Positions 28,165 through 37,506 of a stretch of 64,000 nt of DNA are shown in pieces; the stretch's first letter is position 1; every line of letters begins with the position of its first letter. A program made the position numbers and the translations under genes. The DNA is from Brachybacterium faecium DSM 4810 (GTDB lineage Bacteria; Actinomycetota; Actinomycetes; Actinomycetales; Dermabacteraceae). The stretch lies in contig CP001643.1 in the NCBI GenBank assembly GCA_000023405.1, positions 806,001-870,000 of the forward strand, in the 5' to 3' direction. The notes under the pieces are model-generated. The model was not told where the DNA came from, searched no databases, and saw nothing but the letters and a program-made list of their open reading frames with translations.

Positions 28165-29228
28165 GAGCGGATCCTTCCGGTGCGCTGAAGTGCGGAGAGC
28201 AGCCCGTGACCGTCGGGCGCCGTGAGCGTCAGCGGGGTCCCGCCGTAGTGCGGGGACGAGTCGCGGGGGCGCCGGGAGCCGTGCGCGAGCAGCTGCTCGG
28301 GCTCGGTGAGCCGGCGGATGAGCACCGAGTCGACGAGCTCGGGGTGGCGCTCGGCGAACTCGGCGTAGATCGAGGGGTCGTGCTGGCCGTCGTCGCCGAC
28401 GAGGATCCAGCGCATGGTGGGGAACTCGGCGGCGAGCTGGGCGAGGGCGCGGTGCTTGTGCTCGGGGCCCGAGCGGAAGAATCCGGTGTTGGTGGGGCCC
28501 CAGTCGGTGAGCAGCAGCGGACCGTCGGGATAGCCGTTGCGGTACAGGAAGCGCTTGAGCACCGGGAACACGTTCCAGGCCCCGGTGGAGAGGTAGACCA
28601 CGGGCATCGCGGGATGCTCGCGCGCGAGGCGCTGGTAGAGCATCGGCATGCCCGGCACCACCTGTCGCGAGGACTGGTGGACCACGAAGGCGTTCCAGAA
28701 GGCGAGCAGCGGGCGCGGCAGCCAGGTGACCATCACGGTGTCGTCGATGTCGCTGATCAGCCCCACCTCGGCCTCGGGCGGGACCACGGTGATGTCCGCG
28801 GTGACCTCGTTGCCGGGCACGGTCCACAGCACCGCCTGGTGGTGGCCGGGCGGGAGGGAGACCTCGAGGTGCGCGTCGACGATGCCGGAGCGGTCGGCGC
28901 GCACGGTGAACTCGTGGTCGCCGAGGAGGACATGCACGGTGCTGTGCGGCGCGACCTGACCGGCGAAGTTCCGCCAGCCGCGCACCGCCATCGTGCGCAT
29001 GTCGTGGACCGGCTGGTCGTGGAAGTCCGCGGGGGTGCCGGGGGAGGCGTAGAGCACCTTGGCCAGCACGTGCACGCGGCCGCCCGAGCCGAGCCCGTGG
29101 AAGGGCTGCAGGCGCAGGTCCCAGCGCAGCCGCCGCAGCACCCCGCTGACGACGCTGTTCTTGACGTCCTCGATCCGGGCCGCCCAGTGGGGGCGGTCGG
29201 TGCCGGAGCGTGACGTGACGGCACGCAT
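28161..29228 (-). CDS. App1-like phosphatidate phosphatase domain protein (DUF2183)
   Basis: A 355-residue protein. The C-terminal half holds the App1 catalytic domain with DxDxT in SDIDDTVM and the later haloacid-dehalogenase-type stretches YLSTGAWNVFP and WILVGDDGQHD. The N-terminal half is beta-rich (VHVLLGDHEF, VSLPPGH). The yeast relative App1 is a Mg-dependent phosphatidate phosphatase; bacterial members are unstudied and the lipid substrate is inferred. The start is set at the ATG at 29228 (MRAVTSRS), because the conserved region starts a few residues later; a GTG at 29267 is an alternative. Neither has a clear Shine-Dalgarno. Its stop overlaps the following acetyltransferase gene. Confidence 0.82.
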   Translation of the reverse strand: MRAVTSRSGTDRPHWAARIEDVKNSVVSGVLRRLRWDLRLQPFHGLGSGGRVHVLAKVLYASPGTPADFHDQPVHDMRTMAVRGWRNFAGQVAPHSTVHVLLGDHEFTVRADRSGIVDAHLEVSLPPGHHQAVLWTVPGNEVTADITVVPPEAEVGLISDIDDTVMVTWLPRPLLAFWNAFVVHQSSRQVVPGMPMLYQRLAREHPAMPVVYLSTGAWNVFPVLKRFLYRNGYPDGPLLLTDWGPTNTGFFRSGPEHKHRALAQLAAEFPTMRWILVGDDGQHDPSIYAEFAERHPELVDSVLIRRLTEPEQLLAHGSRRPRDSSPHYGGTPLTLTAPDGHGLLSALQRTGRIRS

Positions 29229-29286
29229 CACGCCGCGGGGCGACGGGAGATGGGAGGAGAGCCCCACCGGGTGCCTGGGGCCGCGG

Positions 29287-29772
29287 TCAGAGGCCGCGGG
29301 CCATCTTCAGCCAGGCACCGTCGGGATCGTCCTCGACGACCTCCCAGCGATCGCCGGTGTCGGTGAAGCCGAGGCTCTCGTAGAGGGAGCGCGCCCCCGT
29401 GTTCTGCGGGCCGACGTACAGGGTGATCGTGTCGGCGTCGTCCTCCCGGGCCCAGTCGAAGACCGCCTCGGCGAGCTTGCCGGCGATGCCCGAGTGGCGC
29501 GACTTCGGGGTGACCCACATGGCCTGGAGCTCGCGCTCGTTGGCGGGGGAGTCCTGTTCGTGGCGCACGGCGACGACGGCGACGGGCTGGCCGTCCTCGA
29601 CGGCGAGGAACCACGCGGCTTCGCGCACGCGCTTCTTCCAGACCTTGTCCTCGTACGTCGATTCCCTGTCCCAGCTCTGCCCGAAGGCCTCAGGATTGGT
29701 GCTGAGGGACCGGAGACGGATCTCGCGCACGAGCGACCAGTCGTCGTCGTGGGCGCGGATGATTTCGGCCAT
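29287..29772 (-). CDS. GNAT-family N-acetyltransferase
   Basis: A 161-residue acetyltransferase. Motif A is MWVTPKSRHSGIAGKLAEAV, with the acetyl-CoA loop RHSGIAGK; motif B is NTGARSLYESLGFTDTG. The N-terminal helix carries RLRSLSTNPEAFG, a pattern shared with RimI-like and antibiotic-type GNATs, but no substrate can be assigned. The ATG at 29772 is preceded by AGGAGG at good spacing. It is upstream of the App1-like gene on the same strand with a 58-base gap. Confidence 0.88.
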   Translation of the reverse strand: MAEIIRAHDDDWSLVREIRLRSLSTNPEAFGQSWDRESTYEDKVWKKRVREAAWFLAVEDGQPVAVVAVRHEQDSPANERELQAMWVTPKSRHSGIAGKLAEAVFDWAREDDADTITLYVGPQNTGARSLYESLGFTDTGDRWEVVEDDPDGAWLKMARGL

Positions 29773-29930
29773 GGGTGTCCTCCTGAGCCGTCGTTGCGTG
29801 GTCACGGGCCGGCGTGCCCGGCAGATCATGCTCTCGCGTTGCCGCAGGCACCGCATGCACTCACGATCCAAGTGTACGTTCCCGAGCAGTTCGGCGCTCC
29901 CACACCGCCAGAGGTTGACACAATGGGTTC

Positions 29931-30452
29931 ATGGAGCCCCTTCGTCTGCTGACCGTCTGCACCGGCAACGTGTGCCGTTCCCCGGCCGCCGCCGTGATGC
30001 TGCGCACCGCGATCGAGAAGGAGGAAGGGCTCCTCGGTCGGATCGAGGTGGGATCCGCCGGCACCAGCTGGGAGGCCGAGGGGATGCCGATGGATGACCG
30101 CACCGTGCTCGCCCTCGAGCGCGCCGGGTATGTGCGGCCCTTCGAGCACACCGCGCGGACGATCCACCTCACCGAGCTGCTGGCCTGGGACCTCGTGCTG
30201 CCGATGACGGCCGATCACGCCCAGCGGATGCACCGGATGGTGGAGCAGGCCCCGGAAGGCTCGACCCCGCCGGAGATCAGGATGTGGCGGCGTTTCGAGC
30301 CGGGCATCCCGGCCGAGGCTCTGCCGACGGAGATCGCCGTCGACGATCCCTGGTACGAGGGGCAGGGCGCCTTCGACCGGACGATCCGCCAGATGCAGCA
30401 GAGCGTTCCCGGCATCCTCGCGCGAGCGCGGGAGCTTCTCGAGGGCCGCTGA
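29931..30452 (+). CDS. low-molecular-weight protein-tyrosine phosphatase
   Basis: A 173-residue phosphatase of the arsenate-reductase-like LMW-PTP family. The P loop C-x5-R is CTGNVCRS (C10, R16), and the general acid is D139 in DDPWYEG. A second cysteine (C15) follows in the loop, as in several relatives that are redox-controlled. It dephosphorylates phosphotyrosine, often in polysaccharide or virulence regulation; here the partner is unknown and no tyrosine kinase is adjacent. There is no Shine-Dalgarno site; ACACAAT (29918-29924) a few bases before the ATG suggests a leaderless transcript. Confidence 0.92.
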   Translation: MEPLRLLTVCTGNVCRSPAAAVMLRTAIEKEEGLLGRIEVGSAGTSWEAEGMPMDDRTVLALERAGYVRPFEHTARTIHLTELLAWDLVLPMTADHAQRMHRMVEQAPEGSTPPEIRMWRRFEPGIPAEALPTEIAVDDPWYEGQGAFDRTIRQMQQSVPGILARARELLEGR

Positions 30453-30557
30453 GCGGCAGGGGCAGGCCCGGGGGCTGCACGGTGCCCGCCTTCCCGCCTC
30501 GGACGGCGGCGCGTCATCTGCCCGATGCGCGGGATCTCACAGCAAGCGGGACGAGGC

Positions 30558-31853
30558 TCAGTGCGAGTCGTGGGTCCCGGCGCCGGTGTCAGAGCCGGTG
30601 CCGGTGCCGGTGGTGCGCCGATTGTGCCAGGTGGCGCCGACGAACCCGGCCGTGGTGAGGAACCCGATCCCCAGAGCGATGACCAGCACGTTCCGCATCT
30701 GGCCGAAGGCCGAATCGGGGTTGTCGGAGATCGCGTTGAACAGCCGGACCACCGGTCCACCCTCCTGCGCGGCGGCAGCGGGCTGCGGTGCGGCGCTCGG
30801 CGGAGTGCTGGGGGAGTCGGCGGCCGCGGCGGTGTCGTCGCTGCTCTCGTCCGAGCTGGCCTCGACCGGGGCGTCGGTCGGGTCAGCCGCCGTGGTGGCG
30901 GGCTCGGACGGCGCCTCCGGAGCCGGCTCCGTGGTCTCCGGCGATGCGGCGGGCTCGGGTCGTGACGGCTCGCGAGCATCGGACTCGCGCTCGGTCTGCG
31001 AGGAGGTCTCGGCCTCGGTGCGGTTCTGCTCCTGCGCGGTGGTGCTCGTCTCCGGGGCCTCCGGCGGGGTGGACTCCGTCGGCTCCTCCTGCGTGGAAGA
31101 GTCGTCAGGATCCTCGGACGGGGTGGGGTCCGTCGGCGAGGCGGAGCCGGAATCTCCCGGCGTGGTGGGCTCCTCGGTGTCGCCCTCGTCCGGCGGAGTG
31201 CTTTCCTCGTCGGGGTCGTCGGTGGGGGAGTCGTCGTCGTTGTCGTCGTCGGAGGAGCAATCTTCCTCGCGGGCCATCGTGACGAGACGGGGAGTGGTCT
31301 CCTCTATCGCCTCGTCCTCGGGATCGCACTCCTCGGTGTCGTCCTCGTCCTCGTCTTCTTCCCCGGTCGACGTTGCCGTCGAGCTTTCGCCCACGGTGGG
31401 CGTCTCCGTCGGCGTCTCGTCGCCCTCGGTGGGCTCCTCCGGAGAGGCACTTCCCGATGGCACCGTCGGTGTCGAGGAGTCGTCGCCCTCGCCCGGCGGC
31501 ACCGGATCGGGATTCTCGGTGGCGTCACCCGTGTCCGGGGCCGGATCCTTCGACGGCTCCTCGGTCTCCGGGTCCTGAACCTCGGGGGTCTCGCCGGTCT
31601 CGGGGCTCTCCTCCGCGGTGGGGCTCTCCGTCTCGGGCGTCTCGGTCTCAGGCGTCTCGTCCTCGGACGCCTCGGCATCGGGAGGCTCGGTCTCCTCGGC
31701 GCCGGACTCGGCATCCGGGGACGGTTCCGCGACGGCGGGGGAGGAGTGGGGGGAGGGTGTATCGGGGACCTCGGCGAGGGCCGGCGCCGCAGCGACGGAG
31801 ACCGTCATGGCGAGGGCGGCGGAACATGCGCAGAAGCGTGCGCGCAGGCGCAT
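30558..31853 (-). CDS. secreted acidic low-complexity surface protein with C-terminal membrane anchor
   Basis: A 431-residue protein. A signal peptide (about 1-27, ending VAAAPALA) leads into roughly 330 residues of Glu/Asp/Pro/Ser/Thr-rich low-complexity sequence. In it two cysteines lie 22 residues apart (EECDPE and EEDCSSDD), the only ones in the body, so one disulfide loop is possible. After a Gln/Ala-rich stretch the sequence ends with a transmembrane helix (about 385-407) and a short Thr/Gly tail. There is no LPXTG motif, so it is anchored by the helix, not by sortase. It has the look of a stalk or mucin-like cell-surface protein. The ATG at 31853 is preceded by GGAGAGGGGG. Confidence 0.75.
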   Translation of the reverse strand: MRLRARFCACSAALAMTVSVAAAPALAEVPDTPSPHSSPAVAEPSPDAESGAEETEPPDAEASEDETPETETPETESPTAEESPETGETPEVQDPETEEPSKDPAPDTGDATENPDPVPPGEGDDSSTPTVPSGSASPEEPTEGDETPTETPTVGESSTATSTGEEDEDEDDTEECDPEDEAIEETTPRLVTMAREEDCSSDDDNDDDSPTDDPDEESTPPDEGDTEEPTTPGDSGSASPTDPTPSEDPDDSSTQEEPTESTPPEAPETSTTAQEQNRTEAETSSQTERESDAREPSRPEPAASPETTEPAPEAPSEPATTAADPTDAPVEASSDESSDDTAAAADSPSTPPSAAPQPAAAAQEGGPVVRLFNAISDNPDSAFGQMRNVLVIALGIGFLTTAGFVGATWHNRRTTGTGTGSDTGAGTHDSH

Positions 31854-32260
31854 GGGCGTGGCCCCCTCTCCTTGTCGCGAGCTCAGCAGCTGTGGTCGGC
31901 GTCATCTCCGTGGGTCCGACGGAGCACGATACCCTACCGACCCTTTACTATCGACCCCATCGTTCCCGCCGCAGCAGGCACGAACAAGGGGACTGTGCAC
32001 GATCACACGCCCTCCGAGATTCCGCACAGTTGACCATTACTTGACCGTTGCTTTGCTCGCGACCTGCATGAACTCACCGCTCACGGCGCGTTTGCAAGGG
32101 CTTTCCCGCCCCGGGACGGTGCCGTGATCGCTCGCGGCGTTTGGCCCGGAGGGCGTGCTGCGCCCTCCACAGCGCCGTGCCGGCGCCGGGATGTGGAGGA
32201 GCAGTCGCTCAGCGGGACCGCGCAGCCCGGCTGTTCCGCCCGGCCGCGCAGCCCGGTCGC
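31854..32260. other. 407-base gap between the surface-protein gene and pgm
   Basis: No gene is supported. Both flanking genes are read on the minus strand, so the region holds the surface-protein promoter and the 3' end of the pgm transcript. A patch of lower GC (31935-32060) contains GTCAAGTAATGGTCAA, a near-direct repeat on the minus strand. A hairpin listed next lies near the pgm end. Confidence 0.4.
32148..32168 (-). terminator. hairpin downstream of pgm
   Basis: A perfect 8-base stem GGAGGGCG/CGCCCTCC with a 5-base loop lies about 93 bases past the pgm stop. It has no T tract on either side, so function is uncertain. Confidence 0.35.
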
Positions 32261-33901
32261 TCAGTCGGCCAGTGCCTCGTCCACGAGGGCCTTCGCGGCG
32301 TCCTGCACCTGGCCCAGGTGCTCCTCGCCCCGGAACGACTCCGCATAGATCTTGTAGATGTCCTCCGTGCCCGAGGGACGGGCGGCGAACCACGCCGATT
32401 CCGTCGAGACCTTCAGACCGCCGATCGCGCCGCCGGACGGAGCTTCGGTGATCGCCGAGACGATCGGCTCCCCGGCCAGCTCCGTCGCGCTGACCTGCTC
32501 GGGGCTGAGAGCCTTGAGCGTCGCCTTCTGCGCCCGGTTCGCGGGGGCGTCGGTGCGTGCGTAGGCGCTCGCGCCGAACTCCTCCACCAGCTCCGCGTGC
32601 AGCGTGCTGGGGGAGCGGCCGGTGACCGCGAGGATCTCCGAGGCCAGCAGGGCCAGGATGATGCCGTCCTTGTCGGTGGTCCACACCGAGCCGTCGCGGC
32701 GCAGGAACGAGGCGCCCGCGCTCTCCTCGCCGCCGAAGCCCACGGAGGAGTCGATCAGGCCGGGTACGAACCACTTGAAGCCCACCGGGACCTCGTACAG
32801 CTCGCGGCCGAGCGAGGCGACCACACGGTCGATCAGGCTCGAGGAGACGACCGTCTTGCCCACCTTCGCGGTCGCCGGCCAGTCCGGGCGGTGCGCGAAG
32901 AGGTAACGGATCGCGGTGGCGAGGTAGTGGTTGGGGTTCATCAGCCCGCCGTCGGGGGTGACGATGCCGTGGCGGTCCGCGTCGGCGTCGTTGCCGGTGG
33001 CGATGTCGTACTCGTCGCGCTTCTCGAGCAGCGACGCCATCGCCCACGGGCTCGAGCAGTCCATGCGGATCTTCCCGTCCCGGTCCAGGGTCATGAACGA
33101 CCAGCGGGGATCGACCTCGGGGTTGACCACGGTGAGGTCGAGATCGTGCATCTCCCCGATCTCCGCCCAGTAGTCGACGGCCGCGCCGCCCAGCGGGTCC
33201 GCGCCGATCCGCACCCCGGCGCGACGGATCGCCTCGAGGTCCACGACGCTCGAGAGGTCCTGCACATAGGTGTGGAGGTAGTCGTAGCGCTCCGCGTCCT
33301 GCAGCGCCTTCTGCCGGCCGTGGCGGCGCACGCCGCGCAGCCTGCTCGCCAGCAGCTCGTTGGCCCGGTCGGCGATCCAGGAGGTGGCGTCGGTGTCCGC
33401 GGGCCCGCCATGCGGCGGATTGTACTTGAAGCCGCCGTCGCGGGGCGGGTTGTGGCTCGGGGTGACCACGATGCCGTCGGCCCGCCCGGGGTCGTTCGCG
33501 GCGCGGCCGCGGTTGTGGGTGAGGATCGCGTGGGAGACCGCGGGGGTGGGGGTGTAGCCGTCCAGCGCGTCCACCTGCGCGGGGACGTCGTTGCCGGCCA
33601 GCACCTCGAGCGCCGTGTCGAAGGCGGGGCGGGAGAGGGCGTGGGTGTCGCGGCCGATGAACAGCGGCCCCCGGATCCCCTGGGCGGCGCGGTACTCGAC
33701 GATGGCCTGGGTGGTCGCGGCGATGTGGTCCTCGGTGAACGCGGTGTCCAGCGAGGAGCCGCGATGGCCGGAGGTGCCGAAGGAGACCGCCTGGTCGGGA
33801 TCCGCGGGATCCGGATGGAGGTCGTAGTACGCATCGAGGAGCGCGTCGACGTCGACGAGGTCCTCTTCCAGTGCCTTCTGGCCTGCACGGGGGTGCATCA
33901 T
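32261..33901 (-). CDS. pgm: alpha-D-glucose phosphate-specific phosphoglucomutase
   Basis: A 546-residue enzyme interconverting glucose 1-phosphate and glucose 6-phosphate, linking glycogen and cell-wall sugar synthesis to glycolysis. The phosphoserine loop is [11 protein letters not shown], the Mg-binding loop [10 protein letters not shown], the sugar-binding loop [10 protein letters not shown] and the phosphate-binding loop RPSGTED. The N-terminal SFGTSGHRG is also typical. The start is chosen at ATG 33901 because GGAG lies five bases upstream; an overlapping GTG six bases earlier is the alternative. A TAGAGT box at 33942-33937 is a possible -10 element. It is apparently monocistronic. Confidence 0.95.
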   Translation of the reverse strand: MMHPRAGQKALEEDLVDVDALLDAYYDLHPDPADPDQAVSFGTSGHRGSSLDTAFTEDHIAATTQAIVEYRAAQGIRGPLFIGRDTHALSRPAFDTALEVLAGNDVPAQVDALDGYTPTPAVSHAILTHNRGRAANDPGRADGIVVTPSHNPPRDGGFKYNPPHGGPADTDATSWIADRANELLASRLRGVRRHGRQKALQDAERYDYLHTYVQDLSSVVDLEAIRRAGVRIGADPLGGAAVDYWAEIGEMHDLDLTVVNPEVDPRWSFMTLDRDGKIRMDCSSPWAMASLLEKRDEYDIATGNDADADRHGIVTPDGGLMNPNHYLATAIRYLFAHRPDWPATAKVGKTVVSSSLIDRVVASLGRELYEVPVGFKWFVPGLIDSSVGFGGEESAGASFLRRDGSVWTTDKDGIILALLASEILAVTGRSPSTLHAELVEEFGASAYARTDAPANRAQKATLKALSPEQVSATELAGEPIVSAITEAPSGGAIGGLKVSTESAWFAARPSGTEDIYKIYAESFRGEEHLGQVQDAAKALVDEALAD

Positions 33902-34027
33902 GACCACTCCATCCTCGAGTCCGGTTCCGTCACGACACTCTAGGACAGGGCGGGGTGCCCGGCAGGGGTGCCGACTGCGGGGTGAGACGGCACGGCGCCG
34001 GGGGAGGGGCGCCGCGGCCCGGAGTGC

Positions 34028-34897
34028 TCAGGAACGGCGGGAGCGCACCAGCAGCACGATGCCGACGATCGTGAGCACCAGGCCGATCAGCCCCGCGACC
34101 ACTCCGATGATCGGGCCGATCAGCAGCGGTCCGGCCATCTTGAACAGGCTGTAGGGGCCGAGATAGGCGGGGGCGTCCGTGCCGGTGCAGGAGATCGACA
34201 CCGTGGTGTCCTCGAGGGCGGCCACGCCCAGGGTCTGCACGTACTCGGAGCCGTCGCCGAAGGTGATCGCGGTGCTGCTGGGCACCGAGCTCACGGCCCC
34301 CGGCTGGGAGCCCTCGGCGGTGCACTCGGCCGTGGAGGAATCCGCCTGTGGCACGTAGACGAGAAGCATGTTATTCGCCTCGACCTCGACCTCGGCCGTC
34401 GCGGCGCCCATCTCGTTCGGCCCGGTGGTGGCGTCACCGGCGAGGGAGCCGACCGACCACAGGATGCCGCCGATCGCCGCGGCCGGGCCGATGACCAGCA
34501 GCAGCACGAGCCCGATGAGCAGCGGCAGAAGCCCGCGCCGACGCCCACGGGGTGCGGTCTCGGGGCCGCCCGAGCCCGGCAGCGGGCCGGTGAGCGGCTG
34601 GTAGGGGTCCTGTCCCGGGCCCTGCGGGGGCTGCGACGCCCAGCCCTCCCCGCCCGACGGCGCGCTGTGCGAGGGCTCGCCGTACGCGGGGGAGCCGTAG
34701 GCCGGGGTTCCGTACGCGGGGGAGCCGTACGGCTGGGAGCCGTGGGAGCCGCCCTGGGCGGGAGCGCCGTAGGGCGTGCTGCCCGACGCCGGGGTGCCGT
34801 TCCCGCCGTCGCCGCCCGGAGCGGGGGAGGTGGGCCCCGGGAGCCCGTAGCTGGGACGGGTGCGTCGGGCTGGTGGCGTGGACTCACCGTCGGACAT
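34028..34897 (-). CDS. proline/glycine/tyrosine-rich membrane protein of unknown function
   Basis: A 289-residue protein I cannot assign to a named family. The first 110 residues are disordered, with short repeats of the type YGSPAYGTPAYG and PQGPGQDPYQP. A transmembrane helix (about 124-150) follows an RGRRRG stop-transfer cluster. An extracytoplasmic region of about 100 residues contains two cysteines (C-x about 60-C, in AECTAEG and ISCTGTD), and a second helix (about 253-282) ends in RSRRS. The layout, with N-terminal disordered arm and two helices, is common among actinobacterial envelope proteins. The ATG at 34897 follows AAGGAGA. It is a single gene between pgm and the phosphate transporter. 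Confidence 0.75.
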   Translation of the reverse strand: MSDGESTPPARRTRPSYGLPGPTSPAPGGDGGNGTPASGSTPYGAPAQGGSHGSQPYGSPAYGTPAYGSPAYGEPSHSAPSGGEGWASQPPQGPGQDPYQPLTGPLPGSGGPETAPRGRRRGLLPLLIGLVLLLVIGPAAAIGGILWSVGSLAGDATTGPNEMGAATAEVEVEANNMLLVYVPQADSSTAECTAEGSQPGAVSSVPSSTAITFGDGSEYVQTLGVAALEDTTVSISCTGTDAPAYLGPYSLFKMAGPLLIGPIIGVVAGLIGLVLTIVGIVLLVRSRRS

Positions 34898-34986
34898 CAG
34901 GTCTCCTTCGCGGGTCGATCCGGGGGCGGATCCACCCAGCGTAGTCGGCGATCCTCCGAGGCTCCCGTGCGCGCGGCGGGCACGGG

Positions 34987-36000
34987 TCAGGTCGCGACGA
35001 CCTCGAGCATGACCCCCAGCAGCGCCGCCCCGAGCACCGCGGTGGCCAGCGGCGTGCTCAGCCAGACCAGGACGATGGCGCCGGCCACCCGCCAGCGCAC
35101 GTTCCGCAGGCCCTTGGCCGCACCCGCGCCGACGACGCTCGAGGCGAGCGCATGGGAGGTCGAGACGGGCGAGCCCATCCCCAACAGGCCCAGCGACATG
35201 GTGGCGGCGGCGGAGACCTCGGCCGCGAGCCCCTGGGCGACCGTCAGATCCGTGAGATGACGGCCCAGGGTGCGGATGATCCGGTGCCCGCCCACGAGGG
35301 TGCCCGCACCGATCGCGACCGCGACCGCGAGCATGACCGGCAGGGTCCCGCCCGGCGGGGAGCCGGCCGCGGCCGCGACCACCACCACGGCCAGCGGCAG
35401 CCGGGAGTCGTTGATCCCGTGCCCGGTGGCGACCGCGCCGGCGGAGAGGGTCTGGGCGAAGCGGAGATGCCCCCGCCGCACCCGTTCGTGACGCGCAGCG
35501 CGCAGCAGCCCGTGCATCAGCGCGAAGGCGAGCCCCGCCGACAGCACCGGGCCGACGAGGGAGACCAGCAGGAGGATGCCCAGCTGCTCCCAGGCCGCGG
35601 CCGCGCCGATCACGAGCGTGACGCCGAGGGTCGCGCCGATGAAGGCGTGCCAGGTGGAGGCCGGCATCCCGAGCCACCAGGTCAGCAGGTCCCAGCCGAT
35701 CGTCGCGAGCATGATCGCCAGCAGGGCGAGGCCCAGCCGGTCCGGGTTCTCGGCGGTCGCCGCGGTGAGGGGCGCCATCCCCAGCAGCTCCACCGCCCAC
35801 TGCGCGGTCACGGTGATCAGCGCCAGGCCCAGCAGGGCGCCGAGAAGGTTCAGCAGCGCGGCCATGACCAGGGCGGTCGATTCGCGCAGGGTGCGGGTCG
35901 CGATCGTGGTGGAGACGGCGTTGGAGGCATCGTGGAGGCCGTTGATGTAGGCCATCACCAGCGCCATCACGAGGACCAGCGTGAGCAGCAGCGGCGTCAC
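34987..36000 (-). CDS. low-affinity inorganic phosphate transporter, PiT family
   Basis: A 337-residue polytopic membrane protein that co-imports phosphate with protons. It has the two PiT signature repeats in degenerate form: GLHDASNAVSTTIATRTL near the N-terminus and ATGHGINDSRLPLAV in the middle (the usual GxNDAxK core). About ten helices are expected. The length is at the short end for PiT proteins. The start is GTG at 36000, directly after the stop of the DUF47 gene (TGAGTG), so the two are tightly coupled. The DUF47/PiT pair is a standard phosphate-uptake module. Confidence 0.92.
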   Translation of the reverse strand: MTPLLLTLVLVMALVMAYINGLHDASNAVSTTIATRTLRESTALVMAALLNLLGALLGLALITVTAQWAVELLGMAPLTAATAENPDRLGLALLAIMLATIGWDLLTWWLGMPASTWHAFIGATLGVTLVIGAAAAWEQLGILLLVSLVGPVLSAGLAFALMHGLLRAARHERVRRGHLRFAQTLSAGAVATGHGINDSRLPLAVVVVAAAAGSPPGGTLPVMLAVAVAIGAGTLVGGHRIIRTLGRHLTDLTVAQGLAAEVSAAATMSLGLLGMGSPVSTSHALASSVVGAGAAKGLRNVRWRVAGAIVLVWLSTPLATAVLGAALLGVMLEVVAT

Positions 36001-36636
36001 TCAGGCGTCCTTGACGCGCAGCAGATCGGCGATCCGTGCGATGCGCTCCTGCAGGAGGATGGTCTCGCGCAGCGACTCGGCGACGTCGTGCAGGGGCAGC
36101 AGCTCCTGGGTGGAGCCGCCGCGCGTGTAGAGCTCGCCGAGCGCCCGGCGCACCAGGCGATCGCCCTGCCGCTTGAGCTTGCGGACCTGCTCGTAGTACT
36201 CGCCGAGCTGCCGCACGCGGGCGAGCTCCCAGGTCGCGGCGACCGTGAGCTCCGCGGCCCGCTCGATCCCCTTGGCCGCGTCCATGAGCGGGGTGGGCAG
36301 CGTGCCCACCTGCGAGATGACGAGCAGCTCGGCGGTGTGCTCCATCGCGTCGACCGCATCGGCGATGGTCAGCGCGAAGTCGTAGAGCAGCTCCGCCTCG
36401 TAGGGCGTGATGAGCGAGTGGGCGAGGCGCTGGGCGATGCGGCGGCACAGCTCCTCGGCGACGGTGGCCTGCTCGTGGAGGCGCGGCGCGATGCGGGTGC
36501 GTTCGCGATAGCCGTGGCCGAGCAGCCGGGAGTGGGTGTCCGCCGCCTGGACCAGCAGCTCGGCGAGCTCGGCGAAGAGGTCGTAGAGCGGGCGCTCGGT
36601 GCGCTGGGGGAACAGTCGGGAGAGGAACTGCACCAC
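36001..36636 (-). CDS. DUF47/PhoU-like accessory protein of the PiT transporter
   Basis: A 211-residue all-helical protein of the DUF47 (YkaA/Pit accessory) family, distantly PhoU-like. Family residues include FPQRTERPLYDLFAELAEL, HEQATVAEELCRRI and DAVDAMEHTAELLVI. Such proteins regulate or assist the adjacent PiT transporter. The start is GTG at 36636 after GGAGG; a second GTG one codon later is possible. It is the first gene of a two-gene unit with the transporter, with a promoter-like sequence about 170 bases upstream. Confidence 0.88.
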   Translation of the reverse strand: MVQFLSRLFPQRTERPLYDLFAELAELLVQAADTHSRLLGHGYRERTRIAPRLHEQATVAEELCRRIAQRLAHSLITPYEAELLYDFALTIADAVDAMEHTAELLVISQVGTLPTPLMDAAKGIERAAELTVAATWELARVRQLGEYYEQVRKLKRQGDRLVRRALGELYTRGGSTQELLPLHDVAESLRETILLQERIARIADLLRVKDA

Positions 36637-36802
36637 GTCGGGTCGCCTCCTCGCGCCGCGTGGCGCCTGACACTGCTGGTGCCCGGGCGATCGGGCGCGG
36701 ACCGGATGCTGAGGCGCCGGACCGGGATGCGCCTGTCGGCGCGAAGGCCGCTCGAAGCGGCAAATGTTGGAGCCCGGGGCAACCGCGGCCCGGCGCGCAT
36801 CC

Positions 36803-36833
36803 ATCGTAGGGCACGACGGTGGGACGAGGGCAA
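36803..36833 (-). promoter_or_regulatory. candidate promoter of the DUF47-PiT operon
   Basis: On the minus strand TTGCCC (36833-36828) and TACGAT (36808-36803) are 19 bases apart, leaving a leader of about 160 bases. Pattern only. Confidence 0.3.
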
Positions 36834-36879
36834 GCCGGGGCCCGACGGACATGGCGTGGGCCTCAGTGCCGGGCGGAGG

Positions 36880-37506
36880 TCAGTCCAGCTGCCCGGCCTC
36901 CGCGTGCCTCCCGGCGGTGGTCAGCGCCTCCCCGGTGCTGAGCAGACGCTCCGCCTGCCGGGTGCGGTCGTCGTCGGCGTCCTCGTCGGCCAGATGCGCG
37001 GTCCCGTGCGCGACGATCGTCGCCACCGCACCGGCACGCCGCAGCGCGAGCGCGAGGTCGCCGGTGAAGGCGCCGCGCAGGATCGCATCCATCGTGCGGT
37101 GCACCTCGTCGACGTCCGGCGGCTCCGCCAGGCCGGAGAGGTAGCGCAGCCCGGGCACCGTGCGCGAGCCGGCCCGGTAGCGGCGCAGCAGATCATCCGC
37201 GTTGCGCTGCGACCAGGTGTGCAGCACGTACAGCCGCCACAGCGCACCGGGCAGCGTGGCCGCCGGCGCGTTCGACCACAGCGCCGCGAGGTCCGCCAGG
37301 CCGTCCTCCTCGGCGAGGGTCACCACCCGCTCGACGACCTCCGGATCCGAGCTGTGGAAGACCCCGTCCAGCAGCGCGCGCGCCGAATCGTGGGCGAGGT
37401 CCGAGGAGGTCGCGGGATCGGGCTCGCCCGGGATCGTCGCGGCGACCGAGTCGTACAGCGGGGCGGGGCGGCGGAAACGAGGAGCGGAGGAGCCGTGCGA
37501 GGACAT
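36880..37506 (-). CDS. conserved hypothetical helical protein
   Basis: A 208-residue soluble protein that I do not recognise. It is mostly alpha-helical, with stretches such as LLRRYRAGSRTVPGLRYLSGL and DEVHRTMDAILRGAFTGDLALAL, and no cysteines, signal peptide or membrane segment. The N-terminal 30 residues are basic and proline-rich. Codon use and GC at third positions match its neighbours, and the frame has a good start at ATG 37506, so it is a real gene. The stop of the gene ends 243 bases before the DUF47 start. The function is unknown. Confidence 0.7.
   Translation of the reverse strand: MSSHGSSAPRFRRPAPLYDSVAATIPGEPDPATSSDLAHDSARALLDGVFHSSDPEVVERVVTLAEEDGLADLAALWSNAPAATLPGALWRLYVLHTWSQRNADDLLRRYRAGSRTVPGLRYLSGLAEPPDVDEVHRTMDAILRGAFTGDLALALRRAGAVATIVAHGTAHLADEDADDDRTRQAERLLSTGEALTTAGRHAEAGQLD

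Noticed and set aside
30586..31578. A Ser/Val/Gly-rich open frame antisense to the acidic surface protein.
   Set aside because: It is the complement of Glu/Asp/Pro codons; the minus-strand frame has a signal peptide, membrane anchor and good ribosome site.
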